Translations under genes and position numbers: made by a program
Assembly: GCA_904382605.1 (NCBI GenBank)
Contig: CAJFJA010000001.1
Span: 130,793 to 194,792 of the forward strand
Origin: Candidatus Alloclostridium intestinigallinarum
Lineage (GTDB): Bacteria > Bacillota > Clostridia > Christensenellales > UBA3700
DNA length: 64,000 nt
Direction of reading: 5' to 3'
The notes under the pieces: generated by a model
Told to the model about the DNA's origin: nothing
The model's database searches: none
The model's input: only the letters and a program-made list of their open reading frames with translations
Part shown: piece by piece, positions 41,196-49,254 of the stretch
Layout: the number at the start of each line of letters is the position of its first letter
Numbering within the stretch: position 1 is the stretch's first letter

Positions 41196-42232
41196 GGTTT
41201 TTGCAGGATCTCACCTATGAAGAGGTTGAAAAAACGGTCCTTGACTGCGGTATGCCGAAATATCGCGCAGGGCAGCTTTTTTCATGGATAACGCGCGGAG
41301 CGAAGTACGGTGAGATGAGCAATATTCCGCAGTCGCTTAAAGACTTTCTGGTAAGTCAAGGGTATAACGACGAGCCTGTCCGCATTATCAGAACGTTGGA
41401 ATCAAAGCTTGACGGCACGGTTAAATTTTTGTACGCACTGCAAGATAATAACGTAATCGAGGGCGTGCTTATGAAATATAAGTACGGCAATACTTTATGC
41501 GTATCCACACAGGTGGGATGCAGAATGAATTGCGCATTCTGCGCTTCCGGACTTGACGGGCTGGTGAGGAATCTGGCTTCGGGCGAGATTTTGGGACAGA
41601 TAATCGCGGTAAACGGCACATACGGCGCGGGAACGGTGGGCAATGTGGTGCTGATGGGTAGCGGAGAACCGCTCGACAATTATGACAATACGGTAAAATT
41701 TTTGACCAACGTTTCCGATCCGCGCGGACTGAATATCTCAAAGCGCGGGGTTTCGCTTTCAACGTGCGGTTTATGCGATAAAATGCGCCTTCTTTGCGAT
41801 CAGGGCTATACGCCCACTTTGACGGTATCCCTGCACGCGCCCAACGATGAAATACGGAAAAAGATAATGCCGATAGCCGTCAGATATTCCGTAAGCGAAG
41901 TGGTCGACGCCGCAAAATATTACTTTAACGTGACGGGTCGCAGGGTGATATTCGAATATTCGCTGATAAAAGGGGTAAACGACTCCATGGATTGCGCAAA
42001 GGAACTCGCGCGCCTGATAAAAGGCTTTCCCTGTCATGTAAATCTGATTGCATTGAACAGCGTGAAGGAAAGGGGACTTGCCGGAACGTTGAAAGAGCAG
42101 GTGGAGCAGTTCAGAGCGTGTTTGGAAAAGTTAAACGTAAGCGTCACTCTGCGCCGCAGTATGGGCGCCGATATAGACGGGGCCTGCGGTCAGCTGAGGC
42201 GTAAATTCATAAAAGCCGGAGGCGGAGAATGA
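41192..42232 (+). CDS. rlmN: Dual-specificity 23S rRNA/tRNA methyltransferase RlmN
   Basis: RlmN is a radical-SAM enzyme that makes m2A2503 in 23S rRNA and m2A37 in some tRNAs. The 346-residue protein has the radical-SAM cluster CRMNCAFC (CxxxCxxC) and the conserved GCRMNCAFCASGLDG. A C-terminal cysteine in DIDGACGQLR would be the methyl-carrying residue. It overlaps the next gene, rsgA, by 4 bases. In many relatives prpC and prkC would lie here. Confidence 0.96.
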   Translation: MRFLQDLTYEEVEKTVLDCGMPKYRAGQLFSWITRGAKYGEMSNIPQSLKDFLVSQGYNDEPVRIIRTLESKLDGTVKFLYALQDNNVIEGVLMKYKYGNTLCVSTQVGCRMNCAFCASGLDGLVRNLASGEILGQIIAVNGTYGAGTVGNVVLMGSGEPLDNYDNTVKFLTNVSDPRGLNISKRGVSLSTCGLCDKMRLLCDQGYTPTLTVSLHAPNDEIRKKIMPIAVRYSVSEVVDAAKYYFNVTGRRVIFEYSLIKGVNDSMDCAKELARLIKGFPCHVNLIALNSVKERGLAGTLKEQVEQFRACLEKLNVSVTLRRSMGADIDGACGQLRRKFIKAGGGE

Positions 42233-43113
42233 AGCGCAGATTTGTCGGTCAGGTCGTAAAAGGCGTGGGCGGAGTCTATACCGTCAGCGACGGGGAAAGC
42301 ACGATAAAATGCTACCCCCGCGGCAAACTGCGCAGGCAGGGCGAAATATATATAGGCGATATGGTGGAAGTGGAGTGCGACAAGGAGGGTATCATTGAAA
42401 GCGTAAAGCCGAGGAAATCCTGTCTTGTGCGCCCGTATGTGGCGAATATCGACGCGGTAATAATCGTGATTGCGCCCGTGCCGAAGCCTGACTTCACCCT
42501 TGTGGACAAGCTGCTGATCGGTTCGCTCGAACAGGGAATAGAGGCGTTTATCGTGATAAACAAGTGCGAACTGGACGGAGCGAAAGAGCTTGAAGAATAT
42601 GTGCGCAATGATTACCGCGATCAGGCGGAGATATTCGCGACGTCCGTCGATGAAAATATCGGAATACAGAACCTGTGCAAAAGAATAGGAAGTATGTTCG
42701 TCTGTATGGCGGGACAGTCGGGGGTAGGTAAATCATCCATACTCAACGCCTTGTTGGGTGAAGATAAGTGCGCAATCGGCGATATTTCGGTGAAAAGTGC
42801 ACGTGGAAGACATACTACCCGCCACGTCGAAATATTCAGAAGTGCATATGGCGGACAGATTGCCGATACCTGCGGCTTTTCAATGCTGGAAATGCCGGTT
42901 ATCGACCCCGCCGTACTGAGGGAATACTATCCCGACTTTGAACAATTTGCGGAAAACTGCAAATACCGCGACTGTCGCCACGATTGCGAAGAAGATTGCG
43001 GAGTACGCAGCGCCGCTTCGGAGGGAAAACTGTCCGGCGGCAGGTATGAACGCTATTTGAAATTATATAAAGATGCTGTAAAAAGGTGGAATAACAGATA
43101 TGGAAACCGTTAA
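42229..43113 (+). CDS. rsgA: Small-subunit ribosome biogenesis GTPase RsgA (CpgA)
   Basis: RsgA is a circularly permuted GTPase that checks late 30S maturation. It has 294 residues. The N-terminal OB fold (about 1-65) is followed by G4 INKCELDG, G1 GQSGVGKSSILNALLG and G3 DTCGFSML. A C-terminal zinc knuckle (CKYRDCRHDCEEDCGV, about 244-259) is present. Its end overlaps rpe by 14 bases. Confidence 0.95.
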   Translation: MKRRFVGQVVKGVGGVYTVSDGESTIKCYPRGKLRRQGEIYIGDMVEVECDKEGIIESVKPRKSCLVRPYVANIDAVIIVIAPVPKPDFTLVDKLLIGSLEQGIEAFIVINKCELDGAKELEEYVRNDYRDQAEIFATSVDENIGIQNLCKRIGSMFVCMAGQSGVGKSSILNALLGEDKCAIGDISVKSARGRHTTRHVEIFRSAYGGQIADTCGFSMLEMPVIDPAVLREYYPDFEQFAENCKYRDCRHDCEEDCGVRSAASEGKLSGGRYERYLKLYKDAVKRWNNRYGNR

Positions 43114-43744
43114 AATATCTCCGTCGCTTCTTTCGGCGGATTGGATGAATCTGGAACAGGAATTGAAAAATCTTTCCGCGTGGGGTGCGGATATGGTGCA
43201 TTGCGACGTCATTGACGGATTGTTCGCGCCAAATATAACGTTCGGAATGCCTATGATAAGCGCTCTTAAACGTAAGTCAAAACTTCCGCTTGACGTTCAC
43301 CTGATGATAGTCAAGCCGGAAAGATATATAGACAAATTCATCGCCGCGGGAAGCGATACCATCGCTTTTCATCCCGAAGCGAGCGATAAACCGCTGGAAG
43401 TGCTCGACAAGATAAGGAAAAGCGGAATAAAGGCGGGTATAGCTATAAATCCCGATATTTCCGCAAGCGTAGTAAAGCAATATCTCGATAATATCGACTA
43501 CATTCTTCTTATGGGTGTGTTCCCCGGATTCGGAGGACAGAAATTCATTCCCGAAGTCATGGATAAGATAGATGAGTGCAAAAAATATACAGTAGGCAGG
43601 AATATCTATATCGAGCTTGACGGCGGAGTTACCGTAGAGAATATCGGTGAAATGAAAAGGCGCGGACTTAATGCCGCCGTTGCGGGAAATGCGGTTTTTG
43701 CGGCGGCCGATCCTGCCGGGGCGGTTAAAATGTTAAAGGCTTAA
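43100..43744 (+). CDS. rpe: Ribulose-phosphate 3-epimerase
   Basis: Rpe interconverts ribulose-5-phosphate and xylulose-5-phosphate in the pentose phosphate pathway. The 214-residue TIM barrel has KISPSLLSADW, CDVIDGLFAPNITFG, DVHLMIVKPERYI, MGVFPGFGGQKFIPEV and ELDGGVTVENI, which carry the metal-binding His and Asp residues. It is the last clear housekeeping gene of this operon. Confidence 0.97.
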   Translation: METVKISPSLLSADWMNLEQELKNLSAWGADMVHCDVIDGLFAPNITFGMPMISALKRKSKLPLDVHLMIVKPERYIDKFIAAGSDTIAFHPEASDKPLEVLDKIRKSGIKAGIAINPDISASVVKQYLDNIDYILLMGVFPGFGGQKFIPEVMDKIDECKKYTVGRNIYIELDGGVTVENIGEMKRRGLNAAVAGNAVFAAADPAGAVKMLKA

Positions 43745-43793
43745 TCACCATATTTTTCTTTCGGTCATATCTATGATTGACAGGAGGGAAAAT

Positions 43794-43874
43794 ATGGTTA
43801 TTGCGTGTATAAATCCGCCGGCTCCGATAAAACGGGTTTTAAGGTTGATATTCGTACATAAGGATAAAAACTAG
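43794..43874 (+). CDS. spoVM: SpoVM-like 26-residue peptide (candidate)
   Basis: A 26-codon ORF with a near-perfect AGGAGG (43782-43787) 6 nt before its ATG, 49 bases after rpe. B. subtilis SpoVM is also 26 residues, and its gene lies between rpe/thiN and rpmB, exactly the position here. Aligned without gaps, Ile6, Pro9 and Arg17 of SpoVM coincide with the same residues here, and positions 12-20 (IKRVLRLIF) can form a basic amphipathic helix. SpoVM marks the forespore membrane by sensing curvature and anchors SpoIVA and the coat. The match is short, so homology is an inference from position, length, ribosome site and a few residues. Confidence 0.6.
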   Translation: MVIACINPPAPIKRVLRLIFVHKDKN

Positions 43875-43922
43875 TATATACGCAGGAAATGCATAAAAAA
43901 TACACTATTTGACGAAAAATAT

Positions 43923-43942
43923 GCGCACCGTTTCCGGTGCGC
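43923..43942. terminator. Bidirectional terminator between rpe/spoVM-like ORF and rpmB
   Basis: A perfect 8 bp stem GCGCACCG / CGGTGCGC with a TTTC loop. A TTCATTTTTT tail follows on the plus strand and ATATTTTTC on the minus strand, so it can serve the converging units. Confidence 0.8.
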
Positions 43943-43954
43943 TTCATTTTTTAA

Positions 43955-44146
43955 TTACGCTCTGCTGACTTTGCCGCTCTTGAGGCACTTGGTGCAAACG
44001 TAAACGCTTTCCGTTGCGCCGTTTTCTTTAACGACCCTCACTTTTTGAACGTTCACTCCCCAACTTTTTCTGTATTTACGGTTGGAGTGGCTCACTTTAT
44101 TACCGCTGAGCTGAGTTTTATTGCATACGCTGCATACCCTAGACAT
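43955..44146 (-). CDS. rpmB: 50S ribosomal protein bL28
   Basis: A 63-residue bL28 starting MSRVCSVCNK, with CSVC near the N-terminus and CTKC near the C-terminus: the zinc-binding four-cysteine form. NKVSHSNRKYRKSWGVNVQ is the rRNA-binding core. The ATG at 44146 follows GGAGGTG, so the longer in-frame start upstream is not used. It is the only minus-strand housekeeping gene here, as in B. subtilis, where rpmB also opposes its neighbours. Confidence 0.96.
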   Translation of the reverse strand: MSRVCSVCNKTQLSGNKVSHSNRKYRKSWGVNVQKVRVVKENGATESVYVCTKCLKSGKVSRA

Positions 44147-44175
44147 AGTTTCACCTCCGTTTATGTTGCTGATAT

Positions 44176-44204
44176 ATGATACCATTTATTTAAGGATAAA
44201 GCAA
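44176..44204 (-). promoter_or_regulatory. Promoter of rpmB
   Basis: On the minus strand, TTGCTT (44204-44199), 17 nt, TATCAT (44181-44176), with TGG before the -10 (extended -10). Confidence 0.65.
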
Positions 44205-44286
44205 CAGATTTTACGCACTTTTATTCATATTTTTTCGTAAATTTCTCAAAAAAATCATTTGTATCGGTAAAAATAAGGTGATATGC

Positions 44287-44319
44287 TTGCAAATTATGCG
44301 CGCATTATAGTAATATAAT
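44287..44319 (+). promoter_or_regulatory. Candidate promoter of asp23-fakA-recG
   Basis: TTGCAA (44287-44292) with TAATAT (44311-44316, 18 nt spacer) or TATAAT (44314-44319, 21 nt spacer). Either places the transcript start almost on ATG 44326. Confidence 0.5.
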
Positions 44320-44325
44320 TATAGT

Positions 44326-44676
44326 ATGGCAGTCAAAACATCCAATATTTACGGCAAAATAACGATTTCCGACACATCGGTTGCAAAGATAGCGCATTAT
44401 TCCGCTATTGATTGTTACGGTATTTCCGATCTTGTGTCGCGCCGTTTTACTGACAGCCTCGTGGAGCTTTTCAATAAGTCTTCCGCCGCTAAGGGCGTCA
44501 GAGTGGAAACTGTCAATAATAAAATAAATATCGACTTATACGTTATATTAAAGGACGGAATCAATATAAATGCGGTAAAGGAATCGGTTGCCGCCACCGT
44601 CAGATATAACGTTGAAACTTTTACGGGCATGCGTGTCAACAAGATAAACGTGAACGTTGTCGGCGTAAGAGTGTGA
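44326..44676 (+). CDS. Asp23/Gls24 family protein (YloU-like)
   Basis: A 116-residue Asp23/DUF322 protein, a family tied to envelope stress and alkaline-shock responses in Bacillota. The typical pattern is ITISDTSVAKIAHYSAIDC at the N-terminus, then VNNKINIDLYVILKDGININ and VNKINVNVVGVRV. No ribosome site is visible ahead of the ATG, and the promoter -10 lies only 6-9 nt upstream, which suggests a leaderless mRNA. fakA starts 11 nt after the stop behind its own AGGAG; the pair is conserved downstream of rpmB. Confidence 0.92.
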   Translation: MAVKTSNIYGKITISDTSVAKIAHYSAIDCYGISDLVSRRFTDSLVELFNKSSAAKGVRVETVNNKINIDLYVILKDGININAVKESVAATVRYNVETFTGMRVNKINVNVVGVRV

Positions 44677-44687
44677 CAGGAGTATAG

Positions 44688-46328
44688 ATGAAGGTATTGA
44701 CCCCCGCCGTGTTGAAAGACATGATTATAGGCGGATATAAATATTTATCGGCGAATAAAGAGATGGTGAACGCGCTCAACGTCTTTCCCGTGCCGGACGG
44801 AGATACGGGTACGAATATGAGCCTGACCATATCCTCCGCCGTTAACGAATTGGAAGGGCTGGGCGACAAATTTGACATGAGCGACGTGCTCAAATGTATC
44901 TCGCACGGCACGCTGAGGGGTGCAAGAGGCAATTCGGGCGTGATATTGTCGCAGATAATGCGCGGTCTGACCAAATCGTTGGAGGATGTAGAGCAAATCA
45001 CCACGAAAGCGTTTGCAAAAGCGCTCGCCGCGGCAAGAGAAATGGCATACAACGCCGTTACCAAACCCAAGGAAGGCACGGTTTTAACCGTTATCAGATA
45101 TATTGCGGAAAGAGCTCCGCAGATTGCAAATAAAAAGTCGGATTTTACCGAATTTTTTGACGGAATAATCAAAAAGGGCGATGAGATATTGCAAAAAACG
45201 CCCGATATGCTTCCTGTTTTGAAAAAAGCCGGAGTTGTTGACGCGGGCGGCAAGGGTCTGCTGTGCGTACTTACGGGCGCATACAAGGTGCTTGCCGGAG
45301 AAGAGATAACCCAGCAGCCGGAAGCGAGCGCGGATTTCGTCGCGCCCGCACAGACGGCGCTCAGTGAAAATATCAGCGAAGAGCACGATTACGACAATAT
45401 CAAATTCGCCTATTGCACGGAATATTTCGTAGTAAATCTCAAAAAACACTGCACGGAAGAAGACGTGGAAAAATTGCGCGACAAACTGATGGCGATAGGC
45501 GACTGCGTGATAGTTATTGGCGATATAAGTCTGATAAAAGTACACGTGCATACCAACCAGCCCAATAAGGCGCTCGGATATGCGTTGCAGCTGGGCGAGT
45601 TGGATAAGGTTAAAATAGAGAATATGCTCCAACAGCACCGCGCAATCGTCGAAGAGCGCGAACGGAACAAAAAGCCTCTCGGTATGGTTGCCGTATGCGC
45701 CGGTAGCGGTTTGTCCAGAATATTCAAGGATATGGGCGTAGACTACGTTATAGAGGGCGGACAGACGATGAACCCCAGCGTGGAAGATATTCTGGTAGCG
45801 GTGGAAAAAGTAAATGCGGACAATATTATAGTGCTACCCAATAACAAGAACATCATAATGGCTGCGGATAAGGTGAACGAGCTGAGCGGAAAAAACGTAA
45901 GCGTAGTACCTACCGTTAGCGTTGCCCAGGGAATACGCGCCGCAATGGCGTTTGACTCGGAGCAGGATATGTCTGTTAATTGCACTAATATGACGAATGC
46001 CTATAAGGATCTTTCGTTCGGGGAAGTGACGCACGCCGTGAGAAACACCAATATGGACGGATTTTCACTGCATGAAGGAGACATTATCGGAATAAGCGGT
46101 GATAAGATAGTCGCCCAGAGCAGAGATATAGGCGAAACCACGGAAAGGGTTGTCCAGCAATTGGTCGGCGATTTTTCCGAAACAATCACGCTGTATTACG
46201 GCTCCGACGTCAACAAAAACGATGCGGAAAAACTGAAAGGCGAGCTTGCGGAAAAATACCCTGATTTCGACGTGGCTTGCTATGAGGGCGATCAACCGCA
46301 CTATTACTATTTTGTGGCTGTAGAATGA
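44688..46328 (+). CDS. fakA: DAK-domain fatty acid kinase catalytic subunit FakA (YloV)
   Basis: FakA phosphorylates fatty acids presented by FakB proteins, feeding exogenous fatty acids into phospholipid synthesis. The 546-residue protein has the N-terminal DhaL nucleotide-binding domain with VFPVPDGDTGTNMSLT and GARGNSGVILSQIMRG. A middle domain and the C-terminal FakB-binding domain follow (about 300-546, with VLPNNKNIIMAA). recG follows with a 4 bp overlap, matching the yloV-recG order of other Bacillota. Confidence 0.94.
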   Translation: MKVLTPAVLKDMIIGGYKYLSANKEMVNALNVFPVPDGDTGTNMSLTISSAVNELEGLGDKFDMSDVLKCISHGTLRGARGNSGVILSQIMRGLTKSLEDVEQITTKAFAKALAAAREMAYNAVTKPKEGTVLTVIRYIAERAPQIANKKSDFTEFFDGIIKKGDEILQKTPDMLPVLKKAGVVDAGGKGLLCVLTGAYKVLAGEEITQQPEASADFVAPAQTALSENISEEHDYDNIKFAYCTEYFVVNLKKHCTEEDVEKLRDKLMAIGDCVIVIGDISLIKVHVHTNQPNKALGYALQLGELDKVKIENMLQQHRAIVEERERNKKPLGMVAVCAGSGLSRIFKDMGVDYVIEGGQTMNPSVEDILVAVEKVNADNIIVLPNNKNIIMAADKVNELSGKNVSVVPTVSVAQGIRAAMAFDSEQDMSVNCTNMTNAYKDLSFGEVTHAVRNTNMDGFSLHEGDIIGISGDKIVAQSRDIGETTERVVQQLVGDFSETITLYYGSDVNKNDAEKLKGELAEKYPDFDVACYEGDQPHYYYFVAVE

Positions 46329-48319
46329 ATTTAACGGAAATAAAAGGAATAGGTGAAAAAACAGTGCCCAAGCTGAATAAGCTGGGCATTTATTCAACGC
46401 GCGACCTTATTGACTTTCTTCCGGGAAAGTATTGGGATATGACGCGGTTTTCCGATCTGGAAAACACTCGGTTCGGAGATTACGTCCTACTAAGCGGAAT
46501 AATCGTATCGGTGACAAAGGTACAGTATATCCGCCGCAATATGAACGTATTCAAGGCTTCATATTTGGCGCAGGGCAAAAAAATAACCCTTACATGGTTC
46601 AACGCCCCGTATCTCCGGGAAAAGCTGGTTGCAGGCGGCGAATACGTCGTGTGGGGAAAGCTTCTGGAAAATAAAGGGGCGCCTTTTCTTTCCAATCCCA
46701 GCTTTGAACAGGGAAGTAAGGGTGAAAGGCTGAGCGGCATTACCCCCATCTATCCGACAAAAAATATCATAGCCCAGCCCACCATGGGGAAATTTATCCG
46801 CGGTGCGATAGAGAAAGAGGAATTTCCTTCAGTTATAGAAAGCGTGTGCGACGATATGCCGCTTAAACAGGCGTATCTGCTTTCCCATTTTCCGTACGTA
46901 AAAGAGGACGTCATTTCGGGGCGGCGCAGGTTGAACAAGGAAAAAATTTCCGCCCAGCTTTTTTCATATAAAATATTAAAGCAGGGGAAAGCCCCCAAGG
47001 TAAAACATTACGGAAAACCGCTGAGCATAATTGACGACGCAGTCAAGGCGTTGCCTTACAGTCTGACTGCTTCACAGAACAAGGCGATAGAAGATATAGT
47101 ATCCGACTTCAACAGCGGCGAAAAGATGAACAGGCTGCTTGCGGGCGATGTGGGAAGCGGTAAAACGGTGGTTGCCCTTATGGCGGCAGTTTACGCCGTG
47201 CGTTGCGGCTACCAGGTTGCTTTTATGGCGCCGACTGAAATTCTTGCAAGACAGCACTATTCCACAGCCTGCAAACTGCTGGAAGGACAGAATATAAAAA
47301 TCGGCGTTCTCACGGGCGTAAGCAGTACTGCGGAAAAGAAAGAAGTAAAGGCTGCGGTGAAAGCCGGCGCATTGAATCTTCTTATCGGTACGCACTCCGT
47401 GATAGGCGACAAGGTCGAATTTTCAAACCTTGGATTTATCATTATAGACGAACTTCAGCGTTTCGGTGTGCGTCATAAGTCCTCACTCGAAAACAAGTCG
47501 GAGAACGTGGACGTGCTTGTTATGAGCGCCACTCCTATCCCGCGCGCCATGGCGCTGACCTTGTACGGCGATTTGAAATTGTCTTCGCTCGAAGCGCGCG
47601 GCAGTATGGCGGATAATATCGCCACAAGTGTCGTCGGCGACGCAGACTTGTCCGAGGTGTACGATTTTATCCATAAAAGAATAGACTGCGGCGAACAGGC
47701 ATATATAGTTTGTCCTCTGGTGGAAGACAGCGATGGACTTGAAAGAATATCCGCAAAATCTCTTTATGCAAGCCTTGTCTCAGGGCCTTTCAGGGGTGTG
47801 AACATAGGGCTTGTATATTCCGGAATGAAGGAGAATCTGAAAGCGGACGTAATGAACCGTTTTTACAGCGGCGAACTGAAAGTGCTTGTGGCTACAACCG
47901 TTATAGAAGTTGGTATAGACTGCAAAAGCGCAAGCGTGATGCTGGTGCTCAATGCGGATTGTTTCGGTCTTGCAACTCTTCACCAGTTGAGGGGCAGAGT
48001 AGGGCGCAGGGAAGGTTTGAAGTCTTATTGTATATTGCACACTTCGGTTAAAGGCGAATGCGAAAGATTGACAAGTCTGTGCGAAAGCAGAGACGGATTC
48101 GAGATTGCGCAAAAGGACGCGGACATGCGCGGTTACGGAGATTTCTTCGGTATGAGACAAAGCGGTGGCGGCGGAGAGTGGAGCAAAATAGATGCAAAAT
48201 TGATACTGGAATGCAGAAATATCGCCGAAAAACTCTATAAGGAACGCATGAACGAAACAATGCGATTTGATATAGTCCAAAAGTATCTCGAAACACTCAA
48301 AGACGTCAGTCTGAGTTGA
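46325..48319 (+). CDS. recG: ATP-dependent DNA helicase RecG
   Basis: RecG reverses stalled forks and migrates branched DNA. It has 664 residues. The N-terminal wedge (OB) domain covers about 50-150. Walker A is GDVGSGKT (274-281), and motif Ia is MAPTEILARQHY. The Walker B box reads DELQRFGV instead of the common DEQHRFGV: the catalytic DE pair is kept but the following residues differ. ATTVIEVGID and QLRGRVGR are the C-terminal helicase motifs. It starts inside the fakA stop. Confidence 0.96.
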   Translation: MNLTEIKGIGEKTVPKLNKLGIYSTRDLIDFLPGKYWDMTRFSDLENTRFGDYVLLSGIIVSVTKVQYIRRNMNVFKASYLAQGKKITLTWFNAPYLREKLVAGGEYVVWGKLLENKGAPFLSNPSFEQGSKGERLSGITPIYPTKNIIAQPTMGKFIRGAIEKEEFPSVIESVCDDMPLKQAYLLSHFPYVKEDVISGRRRLNKEKISAQLFSYKILKQGKAPKVKHYGKPLSIIDDAVKALPYSLTASQNKAIEDIVSDFNSGEKMNRLLAGDVGSGKTVVALMAAVYAVRCGYQVAFMAPTEILARQHYSTACKLLEGQNIKIGVLTGVSSTAEKKEVKAAVKAGALNLLIGTHSVIGDKVEFSNLGFIIIDELQRFGVRHKSSLENKSENVDVLVMSATPIPRAMALTLYGDLKLSSLEARGSMADNIATSVVGDADLSEVYDFIHKRIDCGEQAYIVCPLVEDSDGLERISAKSLYASLVSGPFRGVNIGLVYSGMKENLKADVMNRFYSGELKVLVATTVIEVGIDCKSASVMLVLNADCFGLATLHQLRGRVGRREGLKSYCILHTSVKGECERLTSLCESRDGFEIAQKDADMRGYGDFFGMRQSGGGGEWSKIDAKLILECRNIAEKLYKERMNETMRFDIVQKYLETLKDVSLS

Positions 48320-48331
48320 TTAGTTATGAAA

Positions 48332-48368
48332 ATTGCTATATTTCAGAATAATATGGCAATATATTTTC
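48332..48368 (+). terminator. Probable terminator after recG
   Basis: ATTGCTATAT (48332-48341) pairs with ATATGGCAAT (48351-48360), with one G-T pair, followed by ATATTTTC. AT-rich and therefore weaker than the others. Confidence 0.45.
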
Positions 48369-48608
48369 TAAAGATATAACATTAATTTATAACAATTAAA
48401 TCGATAAAAATGTCCATTGCATAACTTATTGATATATCCATTTTTGCCGGCATTATAATTTCCGCAAGGCTTAATAGCTTTAGCTTGAATGGCAATATCA
48501 GGAAAATGCCGAAAAATTTTTGTAAGCCGTACAGCGGATTTAGCAGAGTAATTTAGAGAAGGAAGAGTATTATGCTTTACTATAAATCAAACATATATTG
48601 GAGTATAT

Positions 48609-48797
48609 ATGAAGCGATTTATTATTGCCGCGCTTTTAATCACCATAAATTTTTACCGCTGTAACGACGGCGCAATACAGGGGTGCAATACAAAGGTTGA
48701 ACAAAACTTTATGTGGAGAAGCGGAAAACGTAACAACCGCCTATATTACCTTCTGCAAAAAATTGAGCGCGTACTCGGATTGCAAAGAGAAGGGTGA
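48609..48797 (+). CDS. Hypothetical small ORF (weak)
   Basis: A 62-codon frame with GGAG 5 nt before the ATG. The first 17 residues (MKRFIIAALLITINFY) are hydrophobic like a signal or membrane segment; the remainder is basic and unlike any family I know. It overlaps another weak frame, and nothing conserved supports it. It may not be translated. Confidence 0.2.
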   Translation: MKRFIIAALLITINFYRCNDGAIQGCNTKVEQNFMWRSGKRNNRLYYLLQKIERVLGLQREG

Positions 48798-49182
48798 ACT
48801 TTGGCTGACGGCTTTTCTTATGATCTTTGCTTTTCTCGTTTGCTACGTTGCGTACTAAATTTTCGTCGTATAATAAATAATAATGTAAATGCGGTTAATA
48901 ATCGGTATCTTGCTTCTGTCGTTTGTTTAAGGCGATAACTGTTATAAGTATTTTTTTTGCTAATCAACCATATTCATTCAAAAGCGAATAGTCAGTTTTA
49001 TCCATATAAATTTCAATTAAGACTTTATTACCTATAAAAAATATGAGGGCGACGTTCTCTTGTTTTAGAAACAACAACATAAACATATTTTAATGCAAAG
49101 TGCGCACCCTTGTAAAAACTTGCATACACTTGATATTTTCTGTAAGCTCTAAAATTATGTGCATATCGTGTATATAGCTTGT

Positions 49183-49211
49183 TTGATTGTTACTTTAATA
49201 TGTGTTATAAT
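49183..49211 (+). promoter_or_regulatory. Promoter of the DUF262 gene
   Basis: TTGATT (49183-49188), 17 nt, TATAAT (49206-49211), with TGT before the -10 (extended -10). AGGAGAGG and the ATG follow about 35-45 nt later. Confidence 0.7.
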
Positions 49212-49254
49212 AATAAAAAACTTTGTTTATACACCCACATATAGGAGAGGATAC

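Larger units (their letters stand above)
48320..49254. other. AT-rich intergenic stretch starting the accessory region
   Basis: 935 bases with no convincing gene; composition drops sharply after recG. Three weak ORFs exist. One is 30 codons at 48572-48664 (plus) behind GAAGGAAGAG. The next is the 62-codon frame at 48609-48797 listed separately. The last is 40 codons at 49086-48964 (minus), whose translation looks protein-like but has no ribosome site. These may be remnants of lost genes. The DUF262 gene promoter lies at the end. Confidence 0.5.

Noticed and set aside
48964-49086. 40-codon minus-strand frame with protein-like composition
   Set aside because: No ribosome site or promoter, no recognised family; at most a gene remnant.
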